Shown here: positions 1-10,793 of the stretch, in pieces
Layout: each line of letters starts with the position of its first letter
How positions within the stretch are numbered: position 1 is the stretch's first letter
Assembly (NCBI RefSeq): GCF_030272615.1
Contig: NC_081415.1
Location: forward strand, 631,455,041-631,519,040
Length of the DNA stretch: 64,000 nucleotides
Direction: 5' to 3'
From: Cryptomeria japonica
Taxonomy: Eukaryota > Streptophyta > Pinopsida > Cupressales > Cupressaceae
Notes under the pieces: model-generated
What the model was told of the DNA's origin: nothing
What the model saw: the letters and a program-made list of their open reading frames with translations, nothing else
Database searches by the model: none
Program-made: the position numbers and the translations under genes

Positions 1-753
1 ATCAATACTAATTTAATCCAATGAACAAATCAGACCACCATGATTGATAATTATGAAACTAAATTCTACAAATTTTATTAAATATGATGCCTCTTATTAA
101 AAAGATATGAACATCTTTCAAAGGATAAAGAAGATTCTTATATATAAAATGCAGATCATAAACAATAGATATAGCTGCTTTGCCAAATAAACCCATAATC
201 TGGCTAGGCCAATCAATCTTCCTACAGGTTAAAGATTACAAGAAGAAAGCCTTTAACAATTAAACAGTGATGTGGGTTCATACACATATCAAGCAAATTG
301 ATTTTAAAACTCATATATGTTTTTGCTCTTTTCAGTCTCTCTGTTCACTTCAATATTCATGTACTTTTTGTTTCTGCATAGCCTTTGTACGACATATGAT
401 TGAGTTCAATTGTTTCTATCACATGGGGATCAAAGTTTTGTGTGCAAATGGTATCTGAGATAATACCCACAAGAAATATATTGTCCTTATGAAAATTAAC
501 ATTCTAGAAAACACTCTGATCTGCCATCCAATGTTCAGATTTGAGATATTCCAGAGTCATGTCTCAGTAAAGACAGTTTTCCTATATAATTAGCCCAAGT
601 CTGGATGACTCATTAAGATTTAACACGCTGATAAAATATTTAATTGCAAAAAGTGTGCCGTCTCTGGGACTGCGCAGAAACCCTCCCAATGCTCTGCAAT
701 GCAACAGTCCCACTTAAAACCTTAAAAGAGCTGACACACCCACAAAACATCAA
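1..753. other. Left-edge flank; 3' flank of the first GNAT gene
   Basis: AT-rich sequence with no gene that I can support. From about 655 to 753 it is the minus-strand 3' flank of the first acetyltransferase gene and matches the flank of the second copy at about 5320-5420, so the duplicated unit extends past the stop codon. The rest shows no recognisable repeat or coding pattern. Confidence 0.5.
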
Positions 754-1275
754 CTACATAGACGGGGGCAAATCCTCAGAGAGAAACCTGTAACTATAAA
801 AGTCCCTGGTTTTCCCCTTGGCTATACAATATTTGCGGAACAGGGCTTCCTTGACAAATCCGGCCTTCTCCAAGACTTTCTGAGACCCCACGTTTTCGGG
901 CTCCACCAGAGCTTCGATCCGCTCCAAATCTGGGAGGTCAGTGAAGGCGGTGGAGAGACACAAGTTTACGGCTTGGGAAGCGACCCCTTTTCCCCACCAC
1001 TTGCGAGCCACCATGTATCCAACCTCCGCTCTGCAGGAGGAATTGCCGAGGGCTCTGTAGAGGGAAATTGCGCCCACAGCTCTGCCCTCCACGCAAATAG
1101 CCTTCCACCAGGGATGCCCAATGGCTACATTTTTTATGTAGTCTTCCGCCTCTTCCCTCGATTTAAAAGTGTCCCGCACGGAGTAACGGTACACCTCCTC
1201 GTCCGTTGCCCACTCCATGAAATCGTCGACATCGGACTCCTCGAAATTGCGCAGTGTCACAGGCGGCCTCTCCAT
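754..1275 (-). CDS. GNAT-family (RimJ/RimL-like) N-acetyltransferase, copy 1
   Basis: Single-exon protein of 173 residues in the GCN5-related N-acetyltransferase fold, which moves acetyl from acetyl-CoA to an amine. From the N-terminus: the strand-helix entry VTLRNFEESD (6-15), motif A with the acetyl-CoA loop at RKWWGKGVA (91-99), then motif B with ENVGSQKVLEKAGF (127-140), the usual ENxxSxxVLEKxGF signature of RimJ/RimL-like enzymes. An in-frame ATG 24 bases upstream would add MTTIITTA, but I chose the MERP start because the second copy shares it and the upstream residues are not conserved. No signal peptide or membrane segment is seen, so a cytosolic or plastid-independent enzyme is likely. 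By my alignment it differs from copy 2 at about 25 of 173 positions. All motifs are intact. The substrate cannot be told from sequence. Confidence 0.88.
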   Translation of the reverse strand: MERPPVTLRNFEESDVDDFMEWATDEEVYRYSVRDTFKSREEAEDYIKNVAIGHPWWKAICVEGRAVGAISLYRALGNSSCRAEVGYMVARKWWGKGVASQAVNLCLSTAFTDLPDLERIEALVEPENVGSQKVLEKAGFVKEALFRKYCIAKGKTRDFYSYRFLSEDLPPSM

Positions 1276-1400
1276 TGCAGTAGTGATAATTGTCGTCAAC
1301 AGAGGAGGAGAATGTGGAATATAAAGGGGGCGAATTGCACGGTGCGGTCAAAGTCTAAGAAGTCGGCTTTCTTTCGCTCCAAGAAAAGCCGTCGACAAAG
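1276..1400 (-). promoter_or_regulatory. Proximal promoter of GNAT copy 1
   Basis: A TTTATATT box on the minus strand near 1319-1326, about 45 bases before the chosen start, is the best TATA candidate. The surrounding TTCCACATTCTCC block recurs at the same place ahead of copy 2, so it belongs to the duplicated unit. The implied 5' leader is very short. Transcription start is inferred. Confidence 0.4.
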
Positions 1401-1640
1401 TCCAAACTCTTCTCAACATTTAAAAATAAATAAAAAAATTATGGTTCAGGGTGTTGAGCAATTTCTATATGGGTGTATAGATGGTTTATAACAATATGAG
1501 ATTATCTCTTACTTCTTGCAGAAGGTATCTAATTGTACAATAAGCGAGGCATATATATCTATTTATAAGAATTTGGTGCAGATTGAAAGAACTCGTGTGA
1601 TAAAAAGTATTTGGAGAGTTTGGGAAGCCATGAAATCTTG
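1400..1640. other. Unassigned spacer
   Basis: Short stretch between the first acetyltransferase promoter and the LINE relic. I see no gene or repeat in it. Confidence 0.3.
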
Positions 1641-3222
1641 TCTTTTATGGAATGGTTTTTGATTTTGTGATGGACTTTCCATCAACCAAACAAAATATTT
1701 GGTGGTCTCCCATTTTGTAAGATCAAGGTTACTCCTTGACAATGCTATCTTGGGTTTGTGTCTTGAGATTTATCAAGAAATGAATTCAAACCCCGCGTGT
1801 CTTGAGATTTCATAAGAAATGAATTCAATCCCTACGAGACCTCTTCTCCAAAGCTTCAATAGTGAGTCTCTTGACATGGAATAAAGCTAAAGCCAACTTT
1901 CACCACTCTTAATCAAGATTGTGAAACTTTTGATATAGTCATGGGTGTAATTTTGGCTAGTATGGTTCACAGAATTGGTGTCAATTCTTCTAGGTCTTCG
2001 TGAAAATATGGGAAGTGAGGTCCAAACACCACTTTGTAGAATTATAAACCATGACATAGATATCTTTGGTGACTATCTCCCCACTTGCCCATGGCTCCTA
2101 CATTAAACCAACAATAGCATTTGCAATTGTCGAGATCTTAGTTTGGCAACACAAATTTCATACCATTTGGTTGGCTATTTCGGAACTCAAATTGACCCAC
2201 TTTGCTTGGTATATTCTTTTCCAAGACCTTCCTATGGGCTCCAGGTTATCCCATTTCAATGTTTTTGATCCTCATTGCCCTTTTTGTGGGTAGTTGGAGT
2301 CTTTTAAGAATCTATTTTGGTTTTGTCCTAGAGCCCAAAATTTTTGGACCTGGTTTCATGATTTTTTCAAGCTTTTTTTACCAGAGTCTTTTTCATGGCA
2401 CATGGTTCTTTTAGGTGATTAACATCACATCCCTCACAAATTCAACCAAATATGGAATGCTTTCAAGGTGGATATTCTCTTTAGCATACAGAAGGAAAGA
2501 AATTGGCTATATTTAACAAATGCTATCATGATCGACATGTTTTTCTTTTTTCTAAAGCTATGATATGTTTTAATGTATTATTGCATGTTCAAGTGCAAGC
2601 TAATTTTTTTGCATTTGAGATAGCCTATTTATAGGTGCTCCTTGACAACTAGGGGAATGTCCCTTGTGTAGTGGCTAGAGTTCCTCCATCTCTGTCCTCT
2701 AGGGGTAGCTTGCCTTTTTGCAAGTATTAATATAGGAGGAATCTTTGTGCTCGAGGTACCTATAGGCTTACTCCCAGGGTTCTCCCCTTATTGTAAGAAG
2801 GGACCATGGTCAACAAGGTTTTTTACTTGTTATTGCTTCGCCTCCCCGTCACTTTGGGGAGGAATTTCTAGGTGGTCAATTAGTGATGCTTCAAAGTGGT
2901 TTGATTCCAACTAGTTTTTTTGGTTGTCTCTTGCTATTTCCTTAGCTCATTCTATGAAAGAAGAAGAGGAACAAAAATGATGATAGGTGGGATCCCCTTG
3001 TGGATACTTCGGACCCCACTAATGTATGTGGAAATCTAGATGACATAATTAACTACTTAGCCACTTGACAACTTTATATTTGTTTATATGTTTTATGTTT
3101 TGGTCTTTAATCCTATATTGGGCTCTAAAATTGTAATTTTTTAACCACCCATCGTTTTTTTTTGTGAATGTGTAATATTATTTTATATATGATAATCTAA
3201 ACACTTATTCATAAGAAAAAAA
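1640..3222 (+). mobile_element. 5'-truncated L1-type LINE relic (zinc-binding RT tail)
   Basis: Between about 2215 and 2415 the plus strand reads a typical zf-RVT domain of plant LINE ORF2: LPMGSRLSHFNVFDPHCPFCG, then a frame carrying LFWFCPRAQNFWTWFHDFF, with the CxxC and downstream C expected of the domain. A stop interrupts the domain just after CPFCG. A non-coding tail follows and ends in an A-rich run at 3213-3222, as expected for target-primed reverse transcription. Endonuclease and most of the reverse transcriptase are missing. The left border is uncertain and I found no clear target duplication. Confidence 0.6.
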
Positions 3223-4672
3223 AACATAAATTTCCATTGTTTATAAATATTGAATTTCTTGATTTTTTTTGGATTTGATGGAAAAAATATTTATACAAGG
3301 GATCATAAATTTTAGTTGAGTTGAAAATATCAACTTATAATATAGATAATTGCATGAAGCTATTGATGGGACGAGAGAAAAACAAAAATGAATTGAAGTG
3401 AAAAAAAAAACATAACAAAAAAATAGAAGAAAGAAAGGAAACAATAATTGTTGCAAGAAAAAGGAAAGAGTGGGAAAAGATAGACAAAGAGCTCCAATGA
3501 CAAAGTAGAAGAAAAATTATACAAAGGTAGAAGAAGGAACAAAAAAGAGGAGCATGATGAGATCTAAAGAGAGCACAAAACAAAGGAAAAAGAACTTGAA
3601 ATAACTAAGAGGGCATTAGAGAGGTTACTGTTTTTTAGCAATCCATTGAACTCCTTACCTAAACAACATGCAATGTTTATGGAGATAATGAACATTCATT
3701 GCCTTCAATATTCCGCTGAAATGACTTTTGCAATCTTATCCAATATCATATAGGTAGCAATCCAATTTCAACTTTACTAAGAAGGTGTTGGTGTATATAT
3801 TAAATTTCATCTACGATAGTATTTATCATGAGCGTAATACTACACCTAGTTAAGTTTATTTATGATAGTAGAAATATTTAATTTATTTTACATAGGTAGC
3901 TAATAATGACATTTGTACACCTTGACATGAGGTATATAAGTGGCATCATTGCCTCGTCAATTTTTTATTCATGGTAGTTAGGTCCCACATCTATTTAGTC
4001 AAGGTCAACTTTCATTTGTTGATTGGAAATGATTGAGAATTAAATTTATATCTCTTGGACATGTCATTTCCTTGACTCGCAATCTAATATATATATATAT
4101 AAATTATATGTTGCATTATATTGAATACGTATCTTTATTCTTAACCTAGATTTGTGATTAGCTCATATGTATTAGGTCCTAGCTAGATTTGTTGTTTGTA
4201 GACAATTCTAATTTGATATTCAATCCTTGCTGAAAACTTTTCATATAGTTGCCACTACTAATAAATGAGAAATGCTTTTGTAAATTCATTGTATCAGTGT
4301 GTAATATTGTGTCTTTATTTATTTGTAATAGGTATTATATGTTATTTTATCTGCTCTTATTTTATTAACATGATAGTTCAATGATCTTCCTAACATTCAT
4401 TTTTCAATTACATTATGAGAATATGTTATATGTATTTATAGATTCAAAAATATAACTAAAATCTATAACTACTTATAATGAACTAATGTTCATTATCCTT
4501 TGAAATTAATAAATATTAAGTGTTATCTTTAAATTTAAATACAAGTAAAACCACTTTTGATTGAACATTTAAAACCACATTTCTTATGTTATGGCTGGAT
4601 GACAATGTAGGCAACCCTTGTTTATCCATGTATAATAATACCAATATAAGCAGAGAATTGACCCTAAGATAA
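3223..4672. other. AT-rich spacer with a purine-rich block
   Basis: About 3360-3610 is almost pure A/G on the plus strand, which gives misleading open frames on the minus strand. A short TA run lies near 4089-4101. No coding or transposon signal is visible elsewhere. Confidence 0.5.
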
Positions 4673-5011
4673 GGGGGGATGAACCAATAGTTGAGCATCT
4701 TAACTTTGCACTTCTCAAAATTCTACATGGATATTTCAAATCACTCGTAAACCTTTACAATAGCTTACTTGGTTGACAAGTCCCCTACTTATAACTAAAG
4801 TTTCAAGAGCAAATAATCAAATATGATGCCACATTAGGTGAAAGGACCCAGTAGTTGTGCACCCTAACTTTGCGCTTCTCAAAATCTTACGTGGAAATTT
4901 CAAATCATTTCGATTTTTTTACAACAACTTACTTGGCAAGTACCCTGCTTATAACTAAGGTTTCAAGGCCACATCATCAAATATGATGCTCAACTATTGG
5001 GTCCTTTCCCC
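4673..5011. mobile_element. Short terminal-inverted-repeat element (MITE-like), copy 1
   Basis: The left end GGGGGGATGAACCAATAG and the right end CTATTGGGTCCTTTCCCC are inverted copies, with the inverted match running about 25 bases to TTGAGCA. Inside, a unit of about 165 bp is repeated in tandem (from about 4680 and 4845). The right half is the inverted form of the interior of the element at 10387-10793, so they are one family. It has no coding capacity. Target duplication is unclear; TA flanks both ends but may be chance. Confidence 0.65.
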
Positions 5012-5420
5012 TATCACACTTTTTGCCAAGATGTCCAAAACAGCCAAAAAAAAAGTGAGACCAATACTTGTACTTGACGTGATATCATATGGTTTGTTGC
5101 TTTTGAATACTTATGTATACATTTCATTCAATCATAGATAGTCAGTTAAAGTCATAACTATATATTGTCAAAAATATTAGACATTAAATCAATAAATACT
5201 ATTACAGCCTTTGAAAGACATTCAACTACAACATGATTCCTTTCACATCTTTCCCTAATCACACTCTTCACAGATTGAAATTGGAATTTGACCCAAAAAA
5301 AAAAAGTAAAAATATAAAAGTCTGTCGCCTCGGGAACTGAGCAGAAACCCTGCCAATTCTCTGCAACGCAGCATTCCCATTTCAAACCTTTAAAGAGGAG
5401 GTACACCCACAAACCATCAA
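5012..5420. other. Spacer, then duplicated 3' flank of GNAT copy 2
   Basis: 5012-5320 shows nothing recognisable. 5320-5420 matches 660-753 downstream of copy 1 (shared ACCATCAACTACATAGA-type stretches), which fixes the right extent of the duplicated genomic unit beyond the coding sequence. Confidence 0.5.
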
Positions 5421-5942
5421 CTACATAGAGTGTGGCAAATCCTCAGAGAGAAACCTGTAACTATAAAAGTCCCTGGTTTTTCCCTTGGCCGTAAAAAATT
5501 TGCGAAGCAGGGCTTCCTTGACAAATCCGGCCTTCTCCAAGACTTTCTGAGACGCTACATTTTCTGGCTCCACCAGACCTTCGATGCGCTCCAAATCGGG
5601 CATGTCAGTGAAGGCAGTGGAGAGACACAACTTTACGGCTTGGGAGGCGATCCCCTTCCCCCAACAGTTCCGCGCCACCAGGTATCCAATCTCCGCCCTG
5701 CAGGAGGAATTGCCGAGGCCTCTGTAGAGGGAAATTGAACCCACAGCCCTGCCCTCCACGCAAATGGCCTTCAACCAGGGGTGCCCCATGGCTTCGTTTT
5801 TTATGTAAAATTCCGCCTCTTCTCTGGATTTGAAAGTCTCCCGCATGGAAAAACGGTACACCTCCTCGTCCGTCGCCCACTCCATGAAATCGTCCAAGTC
5901 GGATTCCTCAAAATTGCGAAGTGTTACAGTCGGCCTCTCCAT
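5421..5942 (-). CDS. GNAT-family (RimJ/RimL-like) N-acetyltransferase, copy 2
   Basis: Single-exon paralogue of the gene at 754-1275, with the same 173-residue length, order of motifs and strand, about 4.65 kb away. Motif A reads ARNCWGKGIASQAV and motif B ENVASQKVLEKAGF; both keep the glycines and the ENxxSxxVLEKxGF signature. The frame is open 21 codons further upstream (to 6005), but that extension would run through the TATA-like promoter block shared with copy 1 and is not conserved, so MERPTV is the likely start. About 25 substitutions separate the copies, mostly conservative, with no frame break in either. That pattern suggests both proteins stayed under constraint. The substrate is unknown. 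Confidence 0.88.
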   Translation of the reverse strand: MERPTVTLRNFEESDLDDFMEWATDEEVYRFSMRETFKSREEAEFYIKNEAMGHPWLKAICVEGRAVGSISLYRGLGNSSCRAEIGYLVARNCWGKGIASQAVKLCLSTAFTDMPDLERIEGLVEPENVASQKVLEKAGFVKEALLRKFFTAKGKTRDFYSYRFLSEDLPHSM

Positions 5943-6060
5943 TGTTTTTCCCAACAATTCTCGTGGGGAGAGAAGGAGAATGTGGAATTTAAAGGGTCCG
6001 GTCAAACTATAACGAGACCACTTTCTTTGCTTGCAGGCGAAGTCTAAGAGAAAGTTGTGG
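5943..6060 (-). promoter_or_regulatory. Proximal promoter of GNAT copy 2
   Basis: Minus-strand TTTAAATTCCACATTCTCC near 5973-5993 aligns with the TTTATATTCCACATTCTCC block ahead of copy 1. The core is TTTAAA here rather than TTTATA, so core promoter strength may differ between copies. Homology between copies fades near 6060. Confidence 0.35.
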
Positions 6061-6264
6061 GTTCCAGTGTTTGTGTTTTAATATTGCTAGCAGGTGTGAT
6101 ATAGAGAATGGCTATTGAGTCTTTAAAATGTATCAAATATTTATTATAATAATGAAATTTAATGAATATTTTGGTAGAAGAAATTTGTAATTAATTTTGT
6201 TAACTAGGAAAAAGTTATGTTTTCTCATTTGAGATGGTGGAGGATAATTTGATTGAATTAACAT

Positions 6265-6480
6265 AAAATTACAAAGGTAGGAAGTAGGGAGACATTTAAC
6301 AATGTATAGTGGTGATATATTTTTGAGGTGAGAAGTAAGGTGACATATTTTTGAGATAGTAAGTAGAGTGAGATATATAACAATATAGAGTGATGAGATA
6401 CTTTTGAGGTAGGAAGTAGAGTGGAACAAATAGTACTGTAGAGCGGTGAGATACTTTTGAAGCAAGAGGGAAACATAAAG
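6265..6480. repeat. 53-bp minisatellite array A
   Basis: Degenerate tandem units of about 53 bp built on AGTAGAGTGAGATA, AACAATGTAGAGTGGTGAGA and TACTTTTGAGGTAGGA. About four units are recognisable. The same unit makes the arrays at 9150-9550 and 9691-10075. The period is not a multiple of three, so open frames across it are chance. Confidence 0.8.
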
Positions 6481-6780
6481 AAGTGCAAATAAGGGTGTGA
6501 TGATGACAAATGTATATAAATAGTACAAATATGGGATAAATATGTGTGAACAAGACGAGATCATGAGCCAAGCTCAACAAAAGGAAATGTCACTTGTTGG
6601 TATGCTATTATACTAAAACATTCCCATCGAGGTGGAAACACAATTAAATTGGAAATGGTATTGGTATAACAATTTTACCATTATATATAAATATCCAACA
6701 TAAAACGTTTTGGATGCAATATATCTACGAGACAACATAGCTATTTTTGAACAACCTTTCTAGAAAAAATTCAACTACTT
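6481..6780. repeat. Spacer repeat, duplicated at 10076-10386
   Basis: About 300 bp that follows the minisatellite and precedes the inverted-repeat element. It aligns along its length with 10076-10386, including ATAGAAGTGCAAATAA at its start and AAATTGGAAATGGT in the middle. A shortened third copy is at 9551-9690. It therefore travels with the minisatellite as one unit. Confidence 0.75.
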
Positions 6781-7150
6781 GGGGAAAGGATCTAGTAGTT
6801 GAGTGTGTTCCAATAATTGTGTTGGCATTTATTGATTTAATGTCCAATATTTTTAATGATATCACACAAATAGTTGTGACTTTAAAGTTATTAGTGTTGA
6901 TCATGAGTACTCATAATTGAATGAAATATATTCTCTAGATCTAAAAAGAAACAAATCATGTGATGCAACATCAATGCATCAATAACGCATGACTTTGTGC
7001 ACAACAAATGGGAGCCTTTGGGGACACCTTAACAAAAAACATGTTGATGTGGCATCAATTTTGATGATGTGGTGTTGAAATATTAGTTATTAGCAAGGGA
7101 TTCGCCAAGTAATTTGTTGGAACCTTCATTTTTTGGCAATTTGAATTACC
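6781..7150. mobile_element. Terminal-inverted-repeat element, copy 2 (right end missing)
   Basis: The left end GGGGAAAGGATCTAGTAGTTG matches the ends of the elements at 4673 and 10387. The interior aligns with 10387-10750 (shared TAGTTGTGACTTTAAA and AAAAAACATGTTGAT), but the sequence leaves the family after TTTGAATTACC, about 40 bp before the expected right terminus. It has no coding capacity. Confidence 0.7.
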
Positions 7151-7388
7151 ACTATGCTTTTAGTTTGCAACAATACTCTTTTGCACACCCCCGTCGAAAC
7201 AACCTTAGTGGCCTATCCATTTTTCTCTCTCCCTCTACATATTTCTATATCTTTATCTATTTTTATCCCTCTTCATCTCCTCTACTTCATCTTTACTTTT
7301 ACTATTGGTAGGAACTTGACGCATTGTGTCTCTTGTTTAAATGGTATCTTTCCCTTCTGTATGCTATCTCCTTACTCCCCTTTCTAAG
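7151..7388. other. Pyrimidine-rich spacer
   Basis: C/T-rich on the plus strand (7210-7300). No gene or named repeat is seen. It separates the truncated inverted-repeat element from the LTR that begins at 7389. Confidence 0.4.
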
Positions 7389-7873
7389 TGTGAGATTTTG
7401 CCAAGATCAAGAGCTCAATGAAAAGTACAAAATAGAGAGACAAAATAGGACAAGAATAAATTTGTATTCTCATCAATAGATAAATGATCAAATAGATCAA
7501 CAATTCTTACATGCAATGAAGATGAGCCTGCATATATAGGCAAGGCTATATATGTGAGCACACAAAAATGACATGTGGCTCAATAAGAAACAAAGGTAGG
7601 TAGGAAATAGGTGTGGTAGGTAGGAGAAACAATAAAATATTCCACATGAGGTGGATCACCCACCGAAGGTGCAATTATCACTCCACAATAAGTGGATATG
7701 ATAAAGTAGTAACAAGATCACACCATAAAAGGTGGAAATTCTCCAACACACGCTATCTCAATGTGGCACAAACACCTAAGTGTCTCATACCCAAACTACT
7801 ATGGAATGCATTATCCTAGTAAACTTAAGTAAGGTGTAATAATATCCAACATGAATAAATAATTACACCAACA
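7389..7873 (-). repeat. 3' LTR of the truncated TR-GAG element
   Basis: 485 bp, begins TG and ends CA. It aligns throughout with the 468-bp LTRs at 28386 and 39916 but is clearly more diverged from them than they are from each other. The inner border is followed by a C-rich stretch on the plus strand, which is the polypurine tract on the element's own strand. Confidence 0.8.
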
Positions 7874-9148
7874 CCCCCCTTAAGTGCAACTTATGGGAAT
7901 GTACTTAAGTCTACAATGCAACTAAGCAATGCAAGATGGGTCCCGGCTACTAGGCCATGCTAGGTACCCATGTACAAATGCAAATGCATGCAAACCAACG
8001 CAATGAAATCTCTCATAAAGCGGGGAAAGAGAGAAAAATCCAATGGGAAAAAACCCTCCCCCAAAAGAGAGGTGAAAGCTATACAAGAGAACTCTCATAG
8101 AAGTATGTGAGGAACAAAACCCAATGTGAGGAAAAAGTCCCCCCCCCCCCCATATGAGAGAAGAAGAAAAGCTATGAATCCCCCCCAATGTAGAATCTAC
8201 ACCAATGATAGAAGCTCGATGATGTATGAAGAAACTGCTCCACGAACGTTGAACAACATTCCTCCCCTTAGGAAGAAACAAAATCAAAGGTGTATCCATG
8301 AAGTCTCCCCAATCATGAAGGGAAGATGTATGAAAAAAACTCATGATGAATGAAGTCTCTGAAAACTACTCAAGTGTTCCCATGTTGATGCTGAAAGATA
8401 CCCCTCCAAAGGTGGTAAACTGCTCCACACTGCTGAAAAAAGGCACTCCAATATCTAGTGGAGATGGATTTAGAACATGTCCCAAAGACTCACATGTCCC
8501 CTCTAAGCATAAAGAGACCTCCTCCAATCATTGCACATAAGTATCCACAATCATGTCAACCTCGAAAGAATGATCATGTAGAGAATGAACAAGAGGGTCA
8601 GAGTGTTCCCTCGCAACAATCGAAGAAGGATCATCTTCATCAAAGAGAAGATGAATATCATCAATGATGTCTCCCAAATCTGCAATGTAGGATTCCACAA
8701 ATAAACCTGCAATGTCCATCAAGTACTCATCCCAAGAAACTAAGGTTGGAAGACAAGATATATCTTGCTACACTAAATCACAAGAAGGCAAAATTATCGC
8801 ACTATCTGCATCATCAGGTGCAATAGGTGATGTGATATCGATATGAGGAGATGAAACACAAGGCTCAAGAACGTGGTCACATGTGAGAATCCCCAAGTTC
8901 AAGTACCCAAAGTTCTCCTCAAAATATGAATCATCACAAGAAGTGTGATCATCATGTGTAGAATCATCATATGTGAAATCATCATCATCAACAAAATCTG
9001 AAAATGAATATACCCGAGATGTATGATCAACCACCCCAGTCACAATGATAGCTCTAGTCTCCAAGTCTCTAATGAAAACTGACTTAGGTGTGAACTCCAC
9101 AATTCTCTTAGTTGTGCCATGTGTGATTTGATAGATGGAAAGGAGATT
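7389..9148 (-). mobile_element. Non-autonomous Copia-type (TR-GAG) element, 3' part
   Basis: Fossil, minus strand. It consists of a 3' LTR at 7389-7873 (starts TGTGAGATTT, ends ACACCAACA on the plus strand), a polypurine tract just inside it, and an internal region up to about 9148 where it stops abruptly against the minisatellite. The internal part matches the outer element at 28386-40383, including the acidic region of unknown origin and the GVVDHTSRVYSFSDF segment that follows the protease in that family. Gag, protease, the primer site and the 5' LTR are absent. It is broken in several places and old. Confidence 0.8.
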
Positions 9149-9149
9149 A

Positions 9150-9550
9150 GCAGTGTTATAATACTACATAGCAGTGTTATATTTTTTTTAGGGAGGAAGT
9201 AGAGTGAGACAGATAACAATTTAGGATGGCGATATATTTTTCAAGTAGGAAGTAGAGCAAGATAGGTAATAGTGCAGAGTGGTGAGATAGTTTTGAGATA
9301 GTACGTAGAGTAAAGATAAGGTAGGAAGTAGAGTGAGAAAAATAGTAATGTAGAGTGGTGAAATACTTTTTAGGCAACAATGTAGAGTGGTGAGATATTT
9401 TTAAGATAGTAAGTAGAGTGAGATAGATAACAAAGTAGAGTGGTGAGATATTTTTAAGATAGTAAGTAGAGTGAGATAGATACTTTTAAGGTAGGAAGTA
9501 GAGTGAGATGGATAATTGTGTAGAGTGGTGAGATACTTTTGAGGTAAGAG
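9150..9550. repeat. 53-bp minisatellite array B
   Basis: Seven or so degenerate copies of the unit seen at 6265-6480. Phrases such as AGTAGAGTGAGATA and AGAGTGGTGAGATA recur every 50-55 bases, with some half-units. It starts immediately where the TR-GAG fragment ends. Confidence 0.8.
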
Positions 9551-9690
9551 GTAATTATATAGAAGTGTAAATAAGGGTGTAATGATGACAGTTGTATATA
9601 AATAGTACAAATAAAGGATATATAAGTGTGAGAAAAATTAGATCACGAGCTAAGATCAACACAAGAGAATGTAACTCATTGCATGCTATT
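9551..9690. repeat. Shortened spacer repeat between arrays B and C
   Basis: Matches the first half of the spacers at 6481 and 10076 (AGAAGTGTAAATAAGGGTG and AACACAAGAGAATGT), then jumps straight into the next minisatellite array. The inverted-repeat element that follows the other two spacers is missing here. Confidence 0.7.
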
Positions 9691-10075
9691 ACAATGGTGA
9701 GGTGCTTTTGAAGTAGGAAGTACAATGAGACCTTTAACAATGTATAGTGGTATATTTTTGAGGTAATAATTAAGCTGAGATATATAAAAATTTAGAGTGG
9801 TGAGATATTTTCTAGGTTGGAAGTAAAGCAAGATAGGTAATAGTGTGGAGAGGTGATATGATTTTGAGGTAAGAAGTAGACCAAGACAAGTAACTATGTA
9901 GGGTGGTGATATACTCTTGAGGTAGGAAGTAGAGCGAGACATGTAACAATGTAGGTGGTGAGATACTTTTGAGATAGTAAGTAGAGTGAGATAGAGAACA
10001 ATATAGAGTGGTGAGATACTTTGGAGGCAAGAAGTAGAGTGAGATTAATAGTGTTGAGATACTTTTGAAGCAAAC
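9691..10075. repeat. 53-bp minisatellite array C
   Basis: Six or seven degenerate units of the same 53-bp family. Together with arrays A and B, this locus holds roughly 1 kb of the minisatellite. Confidence 0.8.
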
Positions 10076-10386
10076 AATAAACATATAGAAGTGCAAATAA
10101 CATTGCAATGATGACAAATGCATATAAAAAGTAAAAATATGTGTTAAATATGTGTGAACAAAACCAAATTATGGACCAAGCTCAACACAAGAGAATGTCA
10201 CTTGTTCGTATGCTATTACACTATAACATTCTCACTAAGGCAAAAATAAGATTAAATTGGAAATGGTGGTAACAACCAATTTTACCATTACATATAAATA
10301 TCCAAGATGAACTTTTTTAGATGAATGATATCTAAGAGATCAAATTACTATTTTTAAATAACGTTTCTAGAAACCTTTCAACTAAT
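10076..10386. repeat. Spacer repeat, copy at array C
   Basis: Full-length partner of 6481-6780; the two align from the end of the minisatellite to the start of the inverted-repeat element. Identity by eye is roughly 80-85 percent with small indels. Confidence 0.75.
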
Positions 10387-10793
10387 AGGGGAAATGATCT
10401 AGCAGTTGAGCATGTTCAAATAGTTGTGATAACATTTGTTAATTTAATGTCTAATTTTTAATAATATATCACAAATAGTTGTGACTTTAAAATTGTTAGT
10501 GTTGATGATGAGTACTTATAATTGAAAGAAATATATTCCTTAGCTCTAAAAAGTAACAAATCATGTGATGCCACATAGTGCACCAATAAAGCATGACTTA
10601 GTGCACAACAAACAAGAGCCTTTTTAGACGCCTTAACAAAAAACATGTTGATATGGCATCGGATTTGATGATGTGGACTTGAAATCTTAGTTATTAGCAA
10701 GGCACTTGCCAAGTAAGCTATTGCAAAAAATTGGGAGGAATTTCAAATTACCATGAAGGATTTTGGGTGCTCAACTATTAGATCCTCTCCCTT
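10387..10793. mobile_element. Terminal-inverted-repeat element, copy 3 (complete ends)
   Basis: About 407 bp. The left end AGGGGAAATGATCTAGCAG and the right end CTATTAGATCCTCTCCCTT pair as inverted repeats, joined to TTGAGCA/TGCTCAA inside. No open frame is seen. It is the best copy for defining the family. Flanking bases give no convincing target duplication, so the superfamily is not assigned. Confidence 0.7.

Noticed and set aside
973-1491. 172-codon open frame on the plus strand over the first GNAT gene
   Set aside because: Antisense shadow of a well-supported gene; the same antisense opening is not preserved in the second copy.
3241-3583. Overlapping minus-strand open frames rich in Phe, Ser and Leu
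   Set aside because: Produced by the A/G-rich block; low complexity, no domain.
6133-6580. Minus-strand open frames with repeated LTSYLKSISP-like phrases, also at 9177-10123
   Set aside because: They read through the 53-bp minisatellite; the period is not a multiple of three and the phrase appears in different frames.
6265-10075. CRISPR array suggested by regularly spaced repeats
   Set aside because: Units are degenerate and abut without unique spacers, and the genome is a plant's.
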